DNA of 64,000 nucleotides from Bacteroidota bacterium (lineage in GTDB: Bacteria; Bacteroidota; Bacteroidia; Flavobacteriales_F; PHOS-HE28). Shown piece after piece: positions 63,832-64,000 of the stretch. A program made the position numbers and the translations under genes. How positions within the stretch are numbered: the first letter of the stretch is position 1; each line of letters begins with the position of its first letter. Location: the NCBI GenBank assembly GCA_014584605.1, contig JACTMO010000028.1, positions 1-64,000 on the forward strand. The letters run 5' to 3'. Under the pieces are notes generated by a model. The model had not been told where the DNA came from, made no database searches, and saw only the letters and a program-made list of their open reading frames with translations.

Positions 63832-64000
63832 GCAGCCCGCGCGCCTGCGTCCTGGTGCCCACGTACAACAACGCCGCCACCGTGGAGGCGGTGCTGCGCG
63901 CGATCCAGGCGGCCGGCGAGCGCGACATCCTGGTGGTGAACGACGGCAGCACCGACGGCACGGCGGCGATCCTGGCGCGGATCGACGGCATCACGGTGCT
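63828..64000 (+). CDS. Family 2 glycosyltransferase, cut by the window edge
   Basis: Only the first 57 codons are seen. VLVPTYNNAATV and the UDP/nucleotide-sugar motif VVNDGSTDGT identify a GT2 domain, of the dolichol-phosphate mannose synthase-like group. It overlaps the dehydratase stop (ATGA), so the cluster continues beyond the window. Confidence 0.85.
   Translation, partial: MSSPRACVLVPTYNNAATVEAVLRAIQAAGERDILVVNDGSTDGTAAILARIDGITV

Overview
The window comes from a high-GC member of the Bacteroidota, probably a Flavobacteriales-like lineage. Three things in the sequence point there: secreted proteins with Bacteroidota-type architecture (TonB-dependent receptor with a carboxypeptidase-regulatory domain, S8 protease with a T9SS-type C-terminal domain, two-component propeller sensor), promoter octamers of the TAnnTTTG type, and a flexirubin/aryl-polyene-type gene cluster. 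There are no rRNA or tRNA genes, insertion sequences or CRISPR arrays that I can see. Coding density is high, with many ATGA or GTGA start/stop overlaps.

Layout. 1-5.3 kb: a truncated secreted LamG/Ig-like protein, then a NarL-type response regulator and its beta-propeller sensor kinase. 5.4-11.9 kb: pyrG, a TonB-dependent receptor, holA, AMP nucleosidase and a small HsdR_N-type nuclease-fold protein. 12-31.8 kb: housekeeping and signalling genes (S8 protease, aspartoacylase-like hydrolase, DUF2157/GDYXXLXY pair, LytTR regulator, hybrid kinase, EI24 protein, purB, YdcF and DinB proteins, L-2-hydroxyglutarate oxidase-like enzyme, Atg22-like transporter, OmpA-type protein, TPR/LytS-type kinase). 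31.9-41.3 kb: a lipoprotein, aconitase, a Na+/H+ antiporter, rplI-rpsR-rpsF, dnaX and NADP-isocitrate dehydrogenase. 41.4-64 kb: an outer-membrane protein and then the polyene cluster, which runs off the right edge.

How the cluster works (inference from families): a tyrosine ammonia-lyase would make p-coumarate; a PaaK-like ligase would activate it; two acyl carrier proteins, three ketosynthases with intact active sites, two ketosynthase-fold proteins without the cysteine, a FabG reductase and two hotdog dehydratases would extend it to an aryl polyene; a thioesterase, acyltransferases, methyltransferases and an FAD oxidoreductase would tailor it; and an MMPL exporter fused to an acyltransferase and a methyltransferase, with a LolA-like carrier, would move it to the outer membrane. 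No DarA/DarB pair for the dialkylresorcinol half of flexirubin lies in the window, so the final product is open.

The observations most worth checking are: (i) a run of ten A in dnaX with stops in both shifted frames, which looks like programmed slippage making a short gamma-type subunit; (ii) two adjacent, translationally coupled ketosynthase/degenerate-ketosynthase pairs; (iii) the MMPL-acyltransferase-methyltransferase fusion; and (iv) promoter octamers so close to start codons that many mRNAs should be leaderless or nearly so.
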